A DNA stretch of 50,210 bases from Patescibacteria group bacterium UBA5187 (GTDB lineage: Bacteria > Patescibacteriota > Minisyncoccia > Phycocordibacterales > PALSA-1337): the NCBI GenBank assembly GCA_002413065.1, contig DHWH01000015.1, forward strand, positions 100,326-150,535, written 5' to 3'. The notes below the pieces were generated by a model. The model worked only from the letters and a program-made list of their open reading frames with translations. It was not told where the DNA came from and did not search any database. The position numbers were made by a program, and so were the translations under genes. Shown in pieces: positions 35,212 to 41,531 of the stretch (the stretch's first letter is position 1; each line of letters starts with the position of its first letter).

Positions 35212-35475
35212 TTATTCTTTACCAAGCAATCGTAAAGCCTCTCCGTATTCTTTGAAAATACACTCAATGTTTTCAGTGATTTCCTTTTTTCTTTGATCCG
35301 TAAGGGCACCTCCCAGTGCCTCAATAGTTTCTTTCTTAATAAGATAATTGCGCCCATACCTTTCTGCTGCCAATTGGCCTTTTTTGATGCGTTTGAAAAT
35401 AGCGATTCTGCTAATACCAAGTATTTTGGCAGCTTCTGTCGTCGTAAAATATGGCTTATTCAAATGATTTTTCAT
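35212..35475 (-). CDS. Helix-turn-helix antitoxin of the Doc-like pair
   Basis: 87 residues. An N-terminal excisionase/MerR-like helix-turn-helix (FTTTEAAKILGISRIAIFKRIKKG, about 10-33), a wing (YGRNYLIKK) and a helical C-terminus (about 50-87) that may bind the toxin. It replaces the classical Phd antitoxin. Promoter on the minus strand is TTGCAA (35510-35505), 17 nt, TAACCT (35487-35482), overlapping GGTTAAC repeats. Autoregulation is inferred. Confidence 0.78.
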   Translation of the reverse strand: MKNHLNKPYFTTTEAAKILGISRIAIFKRIKKGQLAAERYGRNYLIKKETIEALGGALTDQRKKEITENIECIFKEYGEALRLLGKE

Positions 35476-35481
35476 GTAAAT

Positions 35482-35548
35482 AGGTTAACATAAGTTTTTA
35501 TATATTGCAATGGTTAACATAAGATACTTATTTAGTGGACAGGTTAAC
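35482..35548 (-). promoter_or_regulatory. Operator repeats of the Doc-type toxin-antitoxin unit
   Basis: GGTTAAC occurs at 35483, 35512 and 35542 (spacing 29 and 30); the first two extend to GGTTAACATAAG. They overlap the predicted -10 and flank the -35. Likely binding sites of the helix-turn-helix antitoxin. The rest of 35549-35647 shows only an imperfect inverted repeat (TATGCC/GGCATA). Confidence 0.6.
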
Positions 35549-35647
35549 CAAGCTAGGATTCTGCAATACAAATATAAATTACTCGTCTTTTCTAGTATGC
35601 CCCACAAATACAATAAAAAAGGCATACGAGTGCTAGAAATCTGAGTA

Positions 35648-35668
35648 CTACTGAAACATTTTCAGTAG
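35648..35668. promoter_or_regulatory. 21-bp palindrome upstream of the HU promoter
   Basis: CTACTGAAA and TTTCAGTAG around CAT, perfect, ending 23 bp before the -35 of the HU gene. Operator or small hairpin; no T run. A related hairpin lies at 48180-48198. Confidence 0.45.
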
Positions 35669-35691
35669 ATTGTGTCAACTTTTCTGCCCTA

Positions 35692-35719
35692 TTGCTCAAA
35701 ATACGGCTTACTATATAAT
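35692..35719 (+). promoter_or_regulatory. Promoter of the HU gene
   Basis: TTGCTC (35692-35697), 16-nt spacer, TATAAT (35714-35719). Predicted leader is about 70 nt and holds a CCTCGGC/GCCGAGG hairpin. Confidence 0.65.
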
Positions 35720-35796
35720 TATCCCATGGTTCAAGACTCGATCCGCCCTCGGCGGCGGGCCGAGGCCAAAATTATAAGAATTAAGAAATACACAAA

Positions 35797-36069
35797 ATGA
35801 ACAAAGCAGGCATTGTAGAAGCAGTTCATGTAGTTCTCGGCGGTACCAAGGTCCAGGCCGAGCAAGCAGTCGAGACAGCGATTAACAGCATCATCGACAC
35901 TCTTAAAAAGGGTGAAGAGGTTTCAATCGCAGGTCTCGGTATCTTCTCAGTCAAACAGCGTGCAGCTCGTGAAGCTCGCAACCCTCGCACAGGTGAAGCC
36001 ATCAAGGTCCCTGCTATGAAGGTTCCTAAGTTTCGTGCAGCAAAGGCATTGAAGGACGCAGTTAAATAA
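35797..36069 (+). CDS. hup: HU-family DNA-binding protein
   Basis: 90 residues, normal length. Histone-like dimer that bends DNA. Landmarks are the MNKAGIVEAV start, KKGEEVSIAGLGIFSVKQRAAR core and the DNA-contacting arm RNPRTGEAIKVPAMKVPKFR followed by the C-terminal helix KALKDAV. Own promoter and terminator. The only obvious nucleoid protein in the window. Confidence 0.95.
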   Translation: MNKAGIVEAVHVVLGGTKVQAEQAVETAINSIIDTLKKGEEVSIAGLGIFSVKQRAAREARNPRTGEAIKVPAMKVPKFRAAKALKDAVK

Positions 36070-36098
36070 ATCATTAGGGTTACTACTATCGAGCAAGA

Positions 36099-36121
36099 GG
36101 CCGCCACGAGGGCGGTTTTTT
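36099..36121 (+). terminator. Terminator after HU gene
   Basis: CCGCC and GGCGG around ACGAG, followed by six T. Confidence 0.85.
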
Positions 36122-36148
36122 GTTGAGAAGGTACCCCGTGTTATGAGC

Positions 36149-36184
36149 AAAATAAGCCCACATCCGGTTGCACAGACGTGGGCT
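36149..36184 (-). terminator. Terminator downstream of the C39-like peptidase gene
   Basis: Minus strand: AGCCCAC and GTGGGCT with a 16-nt loop, followed by TATTTT. It lies 175 nt after the peptidase stop; the stretch between (36185-36358) shows no convincing gene. Confidence 0.6.
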
Positions 36185-36358
36185 CGAGGGCATCAGATGG
36201 CGTTTTCCGAACACAACTGCGCCCAAATCTATTATCAAAGTAACACTTCTTAGGCTGGGGCTGCAAGAACAAAAATATAAGATGTCTTGTATCTATGTAC
36301 CGAGTACCGAATAAGGCGTGCAACATTCTTTGAGATAACATTGTACAAATAATTCAAA

Positions 36359-36991
36359 CTACGGAAGTCTGCGCATAAAAATCACATTGAAATCCTCCTT
36401 GCGCTTGGGACTCATAGAATACGCAAGTCTCTTTGATGGAATCCACTGCGGCCGAGAACGATCAGGATCATACACTTTGAACCTATCGCCTTTCTTTTCA
36501 CCAAGAACCACCATATGTGCGCCATAACCATCTTTTCTGTAGAGAGCAAACTGGTTTACCGACAAAAGTGTAAAGTAATCGCCTTTTATTCGAAAGGAAT
36601 GGATTTTAGCCAGTGGCCAGCGTGCATTTATGAATTGAACTTCGGAATTTATTAATTTCCGAGCCATTACTTGTTCGGCAACGAGATTGCTGTACTGATC
36701 CTGTACCTTGAAAGTTTCCTCTGACCAAACCTGCTTCAGATACTTGATACCTTGCTTGGCAAAAATACGATAATCAAAATTTTCAACAGATATGACTTCG
36801 AATCCGTTCTTAACTAACCACAAAAAGGCCTTCCCCATCCACGTAAATGAATGCGGATCATGACCGGTTATGATGTCGAGTTCTTTGAATGACAAAACGG
36901 GCCTTCCATAAAAATGGAATAGCATTTTCAAGCATGCCTGTACACAATGCATTCCGGTTTTTGAATTTGAATATAATTTATAGGTATTCAT
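36359..36991 (-). CDS. Peptidase C39-like cysteine protease-fold protein
   Basis: 210 residues from ATG 36991. Papain-like core: Cys in GMHCVQACLKMLFHFYG (about 16-20), His in GYGAHMVVLG (about 168) and Asp in KVYDPD (about 182), the order expected for C39 and similar double-glycine or transglutaminase-like peptidases. No signal peptide, ABC or membrane domain, so not a bacteriocin exporter. Substrate unknown. The KTGMHCVQA start is characteristic. Stands alone in the accessory region. Confidence 0.7.
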   Translation of the reverse strand: MNTYKLYSNSKTGMHCVQACLKMLFHFYGRPVLSFKELDIITGHDPHSFTWMGKAFLWLVKNGFEVISVENFDYRIFAKQGIKYLKQVWSEETFKVQDQYSNLVAEQVMARKLINSEVQFINARWPLAKIHSFRIKGDYFTLLSVNQFALYRKDGYGAHMVVLGEKKGDRFKVYDPDRSRPQWIPSKRLAYSMSPKRKEDFNVIFMRRLP

Positions 36992-37030
36992 AATGGTCAA
37001 TATAGCGCAAAATCAGAACGGTGCACATCC

Positions 37031-37059
37031 TTGACTTCTTTTCTGCACTTGTATATGCT
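37031..37059 (+). promoter_or_regulatory. Promoter of the GRDP-like gene
   Basis: TTGACT (37031-37036), 17-nt spacer, TATGCT (37054-37059); the start is predicted near 37066, inside the palindrome. Confidence 0.55.
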
Positions 37060-37063
37060 ATTC

Positions 37064-37081
37064 ATAGTTAGCGCTAACTAT
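37064..37081. promoter_or_regulatory. Perfect 18-bp palindrome, candidate operator
   Basis: ATAGTTAGCGCTAACTAT, centred on the predicted transcription start of the GRDP-like gene. Its right half, GCGCTAACTATA, recurs at 47743-47754. Confidence 0.55.
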
Positions 37082-37179
37082 AGTATGCATGTTGATGCAG
37101 CCTATTTAACAAATAGTAGACAAGCGCACTCATAAGCAGCTCTTTGAAAGGTCTACTCGAACAAGAAGGAATACATATT

Positions 37180-37815
37180 ATGCGAAAGCATGTTCTGACT
37201 GTGGGCCTCTTGGCCCTTGGGGCACTTGATCTCTCACAGATCAGGCGCAAATTGCAGGAACCGTCCCCTGAAGGCAAGGGATAGGATGATAAGACAGCCA
37301 AGGAAGCTGAGATCTGGTATCGACGCTTTTTGGAAGTCTGCCTTCGACACCCGGAGTTTCCGGTTGTACCAAACTTCACTATTGATGCATTCTGGCATCA
37401 GCACATTCTCGATACGCGAGCATATGCGCACGATTGTGAAGCGGTGTTTGGAGAATTTCTCCATCACTATCCGTACTTCGGACTGAATGGTGACAGTGTT
37501 GAACGGGATGATGCATTCATCGAGACCAACCGCATGTACCGCGAAATCTTCGGCGAAGATTGCACTGGTATGGGTGAACGTGGCCAAGACTGCAATATGT
37601 CCGCGTGCCGGGCAGACGATGCGAAAATCATCAAACCGCAAACAATGACAGCGTCCGGTTGCGGTCATTCAGGATCAGGAACTGGTTGTGGCCAAGGAGG
37701 TCGTGGCGGACGGACACTTCCATCTGAGCGCATTGCCGGCAAAGCTGCTGGTTGCACACCGCCAAGTTGCCATCCTCAACGCGCGGACTTCGGGCGACCC
37801 CTCGTTCTTGTGTAA
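37180..37815 (+). pseudogene. GRDP-like (glycine-rich domain protein-like) gene interrupted by an in-frame TAG
   Basis: From ATG 37180, preceded by GAAGGA, 34 codons are followed by TAG at 37282-37284, then the same frame stays open to 37815. The region up to the TAG (LDLSQIRRKLQEPSPEGKG) and after it (EAEIWYRRFLEV, then IDAFWHQHILDTRAYAHDC and FLHHYPYFG) reads as one continuous member of the GRDP-like family. Translation of the second part could only start at a TTG or later, and the family N-terminus would be missing. The tail is Cys/Gly-rich (GCGHSGSGTGCGQGGRGG). Nonsense mutation, read-through or a sequence error are all possible. Function of the family is unknown in bacteria. Confidence 0.75.
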
Positions 37816-37853
37816 GGTAGCACGGGTGTACTGAACTCGAATAGACAAGCTAC

Positions 37854-37883
37854 AGCTCCGCGGTCAGACTTCGGAGCTTTTTA
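37854..37883 (+). terminator. Terminator after the GRDP-like gene
   Basis: AGCTCCG and CGGAGCT with an 11-nt loop, followed by TTTTATT. Confidence 0.8.
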
Positions 37884-37910
37884 TTACAAATTACTTTTCA
37901 CTTTATTTTT

Positions 37911-38477
37911 ATGAAAATAACTTTTATCTTTTCACCCCAATATGAAGCTGTTATATCTGCAAAAGCGGTTCCTTTTTCTATAGGCTCAAAAGCTTCTTCA
38001 GCCATTTCTGCTGCATGGAAAAAAGAAAGGCGCACCATTGAGAAAGCTCTTTTCAGAGCAACTGGCCTGCATTTTCAAAAGAAAGATCTCATTTGTTATA
38101 TCAATTCCCGCGCTTCCCTATCCAATCCTTTATCCCTCAAGATTTCAAGCATCACAGAAGTGATGTGCGACAATCTCATTCATGAACTCGTACATGTGCT
38201 TTTAACACAAAATCTGAACATTATCGGAAAGGACATAGAAAAATTCCATGACTCATTCAAAGAATACAATTTCACTACGCGGATTCATATTCTCGTTCAC
38301 GCGATTCATTTTGAAGTGACGCGCTCTATATATCCGCAACGGGTACGTTCAGTTCTTTCATACGCCAGAAGCAAAGACTACCGCACTTCGTGGAAAATAG
38401 TAAAAGAAGTCGGTGCACAAAAGATTATCACTATGGTACTTAAAAATAACCCGAAACTAGCGACTAAAAATCAATAA
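37911..38477 (+). CDS. Small HExxH protein, putative zinc metallopeptidase
   Basis: 188 residues, no signal peptide. The segment CDNLIHELVHVLLTQN (about 84-99) carries HExxH. A possible third ligand lies downstream in HILVHAIHFEVTRSIYP. The surroundings are basic and aromatic, and the C-terminus is helical. It converges on the XRE regulator with a 14-nt tail overlap. The pairing recalls ImmA/XRE couples, but those are usually codirectional and the rest of the sequence is not clearly ImmA. Activity is not proven by the motif alone. Confidence 0.65.
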   Translation: MKITFIFSPQYEAVISAKAVPFSIGSKASSAISAAWKKERRTIEKALFRATGLHFQKKDLICYINSRASLSNPLSLKISSITEVMCDNLIHELVHVLLTQNLNIIGKDIEKFHDSFKEYNFTTRIHILVHAIHFEVTRSIYPQRVRSVLSYARSKDYRTSWKIVKEVGAQKIITMVLKNNPKLATKNQ

Positions 38478-38685
38478 GATCTCTAACCGGCAAACCGAGA
38501 GCATCAGCAAATCTTTTTAGGTTGTAGAGCGTGATATTTTTCTCCCCACGTTCGATCATGCCAACATATGTCCGGTGAACTTTTGCGAGTTTTCCGAATT
38601 GTTCCTGTGAAACACCCATTTTTTCCCTTTCCTGACGGATCTTCTTGCCCAAGAATATGAGGAATTGTTTTTGAGGGTTGGCCAT
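38464..38685 (-). CDS. XRE-family helix-turn-helix regulator
   Basis: 73 residues. A single HTH_3 domain: LGKKIRQEREKMGVSQEQFGKLAKVHRTYVGMIERGEKN with the usual SQEQFG turn and RTYVGMIERG recognition helix, then the LKRFADALGLPV end. It lies 9 nt after the PycTM-like reading frame on the same strand, so the two are likely one transcript. It may repress its own operon. Confidence 0.9.
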   Translation of the reverse strand: MANPQKQFLIFLGKKIRQEREKMGVSQEQFGKLAKVHRTYVGMIERGEKNITLYNLKRFADALGLPVRDLIDF

Positions 38686-38694
38686 TAATGTAAA

Positions 38695-39197
38695 TTATGA
38701 CACCAGCAAAACTCCTATAGTCCAGATGATCGTAATAATAGTGAGAATCATCGCTTCACGAAGCGCTTTATATTTTTTAGAAGCGACAGCGGCCAGATCA
38801 TGCGCGTTCATATACGAATTTGCTATAACTTCGTCGGCGGTCAGTTTGGAACCGCGGGCAATATATTCTTCACGAGACGATCCGGCAATATTTTGAAAAT
38901 ATGTCATGCTGTCACCACCTCCTTTTTTTGAAATACGAGGATACACCACGCGCAAGATAGCTTTCATGCTGAGGAGAATCATTACGACCGATACGCCGAG
39001 AATGAATGCCAAGAAGGATGCGAGACGCCCACGACTGCTTTGAGACTATTCAACCTGCTCAGCAAAGCACCGGTGACTATGCCGAGAATGCCCAGAACAC
39101 CGACAGCTTTTGTATCGGCCTGCTTGATCTGATCTGCAATGGCAGATGCAATGAATTTTGGAAAGTCACCTAGTATTTTGCGGTCTTCTGAAGGCAT
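38695..39197 (-). pseudogene. PycTM (DUF5706, Pycsar effector-like) membrane protein, frameshifted
   Basis: Two overlapping frames give one recognisable protein of about 167 residues. The upstream frame (39197-38982) holds a leader and ADTKAVGVLGILGIVTGALLSRL, the first membrane helix of the PycTM family. The second (from 39045 down to 38695) holds AFILGVSVVMILLSMKAIL, YPRISKKGGGDSMTYFQNI, the NAHDLAAVASKKYKALREA motif and a last membrane helix. Both frames are open between about 39045 and 38982, where a -1 (or +2) shift is needed. No classical slippery heptamer is visible there. Pycsar effectors respond to cyclic CMP/UMP and damage the membrane. No cyclase is in the window, so this may be a relic or an orphan. 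Confidence 0.72.
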
Positions 39198-39222
39198 GGG
39201 GATAAATTTTACTAATAAATTG

Positions 39223-39293
39223 TGCGGGATGGGAGAATCGAACTCCCAACCACAGTTTGGAAAACTGTTATTATACCATTTAACTAATCCCGC
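39223..39293 (-). tRNA. tRNA-Gly (anticodon TCC)
   Basis: Acceptor GCGGGAT/ATCCCGC, anticodon stem ACAGT/ACTGT with loop TTTCCAA, T arm GGGAG-TTCGATT-CTCCC. D stem GTTA/TAAT. CCA is not encoded. Confidence 0.93.
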
Positions 39294-39338
39294 TTATTTT
39301 TCATACTAGCAGATTAAAATCTCTTTGAGAACCTGCAT

Positions 39339-39803
39339 CTACTTCTTTCCATTTCCTTCGTGATACTCCTCCTGGTGCTCTTTGCTCAGATGCTCCACGA
39401 AATCATTGATCTTATCAACTTCTTTTTTCATCTGCGTAACAGTCGTGCGAAGTTCGACAATTTTTTCTTCTTCCTCTTTCACCTCTTTCTCCGTCCTGTC
39501 GGTCGTTTTCTTCTCCCCCTTCATTCCGCTGATGAGGATCGTATCGCCGATAAAATATGATACGAACAATCCGGTCGCCAAAAGCACCAACGCGACGATC
39601 GCAAGACTTGTCGGCTCGTAAAAGAGCCAGCCCAACAAACCCCCTTGGGCTTGTAAAATGTCTGCCGTATGCCACACACCGCGCCAGAATAGTACGATGG
39701 CGACACCTCCCACGAGTGTATAGAGAATCGGATATCGACTCAAGTGGCCGCGGATATAATCTTCAAACTTATCGAAGAATGTAAATACTTTTTTGATTAT
39801 CAT
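39339..39803 (-). CDS. Two-helix membrane protein with coiled-coil tail
   Basis: 154 residues from ATG 39803; earlier in-frame codons lie inside the tRNA-Pro gene. Membrane helices at about 30-47 (PILYTLVGGVAIVLFWRGVW) and 68-90 (TSLAIVALVLLATGLFVSYFIGD) precede a charged coiled coil (EKEVKEEEEKIVELRTTV). The first segment FFDKFEDYIRGHLSRYP is amphipathic. Sits between two tRNAs. Function unknown. Confidence 0.65.
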   Translation of the reverse strand: MIIKKVFTFFDKFEDYIRGHLSRYPILYTLVGGVAIVLFWRGVWHTADILQAQGGLLGWLFYEPTSLAIVALVLLATGLFVSYFIGDTILISGMKGEKKTTDRTEKEVKEEEEKIVELRTTVTQMKKEVDKINDFVEHLSKEHQEEYHEGNGKK

Positions 39804-39819
39804 AATAATCCTTACCTTG

Positions 39820-39892
39820 TCGGAGCGCCGGGATTCGAACCCGGAGTCACCTGTTCCCAAAACAGGGATGTTAGCCGTTACACCACGCTCCG
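39820..39892 (-). tRNA. tRNA-Pro (anticodon TGG)
   Basis: Acceptor CGGAGCG/CGCTCCG, anticodon stem CCTGT/ACAGG with loop TTTGGGA, T arm CCGGG-TTCGAAT-CCCGG. No encoded CCA. Confidence 0.93.
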
Positions 39893-39912
39893 TCGTATTG
39901 AGATTTATACTA

Positions 39913-40308
39913 TCACAGAATAAGGTTTTTAATCCACTTTATTCGTGCTTTTCTGGTTGAAAGGTCCATGTACACGCAAAGAACGTGAAATTGAAACTCT
40001 GCCTCCGACTCTCCGCTCAATCCTCTCTTTTTTTGAGCTAAATAGGTTTGTATAATTCTACGGAGGCGTTTTGACTTCAAACCATGCACATTATCTTCCG
40101 GCCTATGTGAAGTAGTAGCTGTTGTTACGCTTTTTACCTCAAAAAAGTGAAGTACTTTGTCTTTTACAGCCACAATATCCAATTCTCCCCACGCTTTTCG
40201 ATAATTTCGATCGATAATTTTAAAACCTTTATTTTTGAGATAGGAGCATGATATCTCCTCGCCTATATCCCCTTTTGCTTTAGTATGTAAGAGAATCTCT
40301 GTGTTCAT
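39913..40308 (-). CDS. YraN/UPF0102 family endonuclease-like protein
   Basis: 131 residues. GDIGEEISCSYLKNKGFKII, then RKAWGELDIVAVKDKVLHFFEVKS carry the restriction-endonuclease-like E...D...ExK pattern of UPF0102. The usual function is unclear; members are Holliday-junction-resolvase-like by fold. Single gene between tRNA-Pro and tRNA-Gly. Confidence 0.88.
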   Translation of the reverse strand: MNTEILLHTKAKGDIGEEISCSYLKNKGFKIIDRNYRKAWGELDIVAVKDKVLHFFEVKSVTTATTSHRPEDNVHGLKSKRLRRIIQTYLAQKKRGLSGESEAEFQFHVLCVYMDLSTRKARIKWIKNLIL

Positions 40309-40444
40309 TTTTAAATATCAGCTTTAGTACATAGCTTATAAAACAAGGACATTGACCTTAAAATCTACGATAATTAGCCATATTTGGTGTCTTTTATGCA
40401 CCTAATCCACAGACTTATCCCCATAATTGTCTTTTACTTCTATG

Positions 40445-40515
40445 TGCGGGCAGGGAGAATCGAACTCCCATTTTATCGTTGGCAACGATACATTCTACCA
40501 TTAAATTATGCCCGC
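40445..40515 (-). tRNA. tRNA-Gly (anticodon GCC)
   Basis: Acceptor GCGGGCA/TGCCCGC, anticodon stem TATCG/CGATA with loop TTGCCAA, T arm GGGAG-TTCGATT-CTCCC. No encoded CCA. Confidence 0.93.
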
Positions 40516-40533
40516 AGAATATTAAAAAGTATA

Positions 40534-41244
40534 TCAAACCTCCCCTGTAACGTATTTCTCCGAAGCAACTTCTTCACCCAAAAGCTCAATCCATTTCAAA
40601 ATTTTGTTTTTCAAGTATGCACTACTTAGAACAATATTGCAAACACCGTAATCAGGCTTAACAGAGCGCCGTTTGAGGTTATTTTTGAGATTACTATCTG
40701 AACTATTCCCTTTAATCCGGCTGCTTTTACCGAATAATTCATATTTAAAGCCACATTTTTCACTCCAAACCGATTTGCAGGCATTTTCATCACGATCTTC
40801 ACGCAAAAGGAGGTACATTTTCTGTTTTTTTGATCCGCAGATGTTTTCCAGGAAATGATCCCATATCTTGATTACATTAAAATCACTGCTGGACACGGAA
40901 ATACGGTTTTTGGATGTTTTATCTCCATGCGCCCAATATACCATCACTCCCGTCATAAAAAGCGGATGAAACTTCAATTCATGGAAATCAACCAAAGCAT
41001 CCTGCTTTGCATCTTCATATATCTTCTTGAGGCGACTTCCCCGTACTGTATTCAAAACCATAAGCCTCATGGCGGCGCCATTTCTTGCCTTCAACACACA
41101 GTTCATGGCGATATCATTTGACCACTTTTGATCCCGAAACCAGTCGGAAAGCGTACTCAAAGGCACACCCATTCGATCTTTGATCTCAGAATAGGTCATT
41201 CCTGCCCTTCTCATTATTGTGGCTTGTTCCTTATCTTTTCTCAT
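40534..41244 (-). CDS. Helix-turn-helix protein with LAGLIDADG-like domain
   Basis: 236 residues from ATG 41244 (the longer frame adds 15). An N-terminal helix-turn-helix (RRAGMTYSEIKDRMGVPLSTLSDWFRD, about 12-38). From about 90 the sequence GVMVYWAHGDKTSKNRISVSSSDFNVIKIWDHFL has the spacing of the (Y/L)W-(A/C)-(E/H)-G-(D/S)-K helix and strand seen in CPR and archaeal proteins related to LAGLIDADG homing endonucleases. A second similar unit is not obvious. It lies between tRNA-Gly and tRNA-Arg genes, as for a mobile element. Function (homing nuclease, repressor or both) is open. TATTAT sits 8 nt before the ATG. Confidence 0.5.
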   Translation of the reverse strand: MRKDKEQATIMRRAGMTYSEIKDRMGVPLSTLSDWFRDQKWSNDIAMNCVLKARNGAAMRLMVLNTVRGSRLKKIYEDAKQDALVDFHELKFHPLFMTGVMVYWAHGDKTSKNRISVSSSDFNVIKIWDHFLENICGSKKQKMYLLLREDRDENACKSVWSEKCGFKYELFGKSSRIKGNSSDSNLKNNLKRRSVKPDYGVCNIVLSSAYLKNKILKWIELLGEEVASEKYVTGEV

Positions 41245-41380
41245 ATACTTATATAATACTATAACAGTATATCGGATTTTAGCCAACAAAAATAGTCCTA
41301 AAAATACTTCCGTACTGAGACCGGATACAAGTCTTGAAAATCCAGGCGTCTACCCAGATTAATCGCGATTTAATTCATTG

Positions 41381-41452
41381 TGCGCCCAGAGGGATTCGAA
41401 CCCCCAACGACAGTTCCGAAGACTGTTGTGATATCCATTTCACCATGGGCGC
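41381..41452 (-). tRNA. tRNA-Arg (anticodon TCG)
   Basis: Acceptor GCGCCCA/TGGGCGC, anticodon stem ACAGT/ACTGT with loop CTTCGGA, T arm with TTCGAAT. No encoded CCA. Confidence 0.9.
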
Positions 41453-41496
41453 GTGTCATAACGGATGATACCGCGTGTCGTACATCGTACATTAGT

Positions 41497-41525
41497 TTGG
41501 AAAAAATCCCAAATTATTGTACAAT
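41497..41525 (+). promoter_or_regulatory. Promoter of cca
   Basis: TTGGAA (41497-41502), 17-nt spacer, TACAAT (41520-41525). The ATG at 41532 is 6 nt beyond, so the transcript is predicted leaderless. Confidence 0.6.
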
Positions 41526-41531
41526 ATTTTT

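Noticed and set aside
36141..36341. Minus-strand ORF of 66 codons in the gap after HU
   Set aside because: Runs through a terminator hairpin, unusual composition, no start signal.
37282..37284. Genome-wide recoding of TAG or TGA
   Set aside because: Other genes in the window end normally at TAG (rpsG) and TGA (16771-17325), and only this gene is interrupted.
38982..39045. Programmed -1 frameshift site in the PycTM gene
   Set aside because: No X-XXY-YYZ heptamer or pseudoknot seen in the overlap; CTCAAAGC is a poor slippery site. Mutation or read error is simpler.
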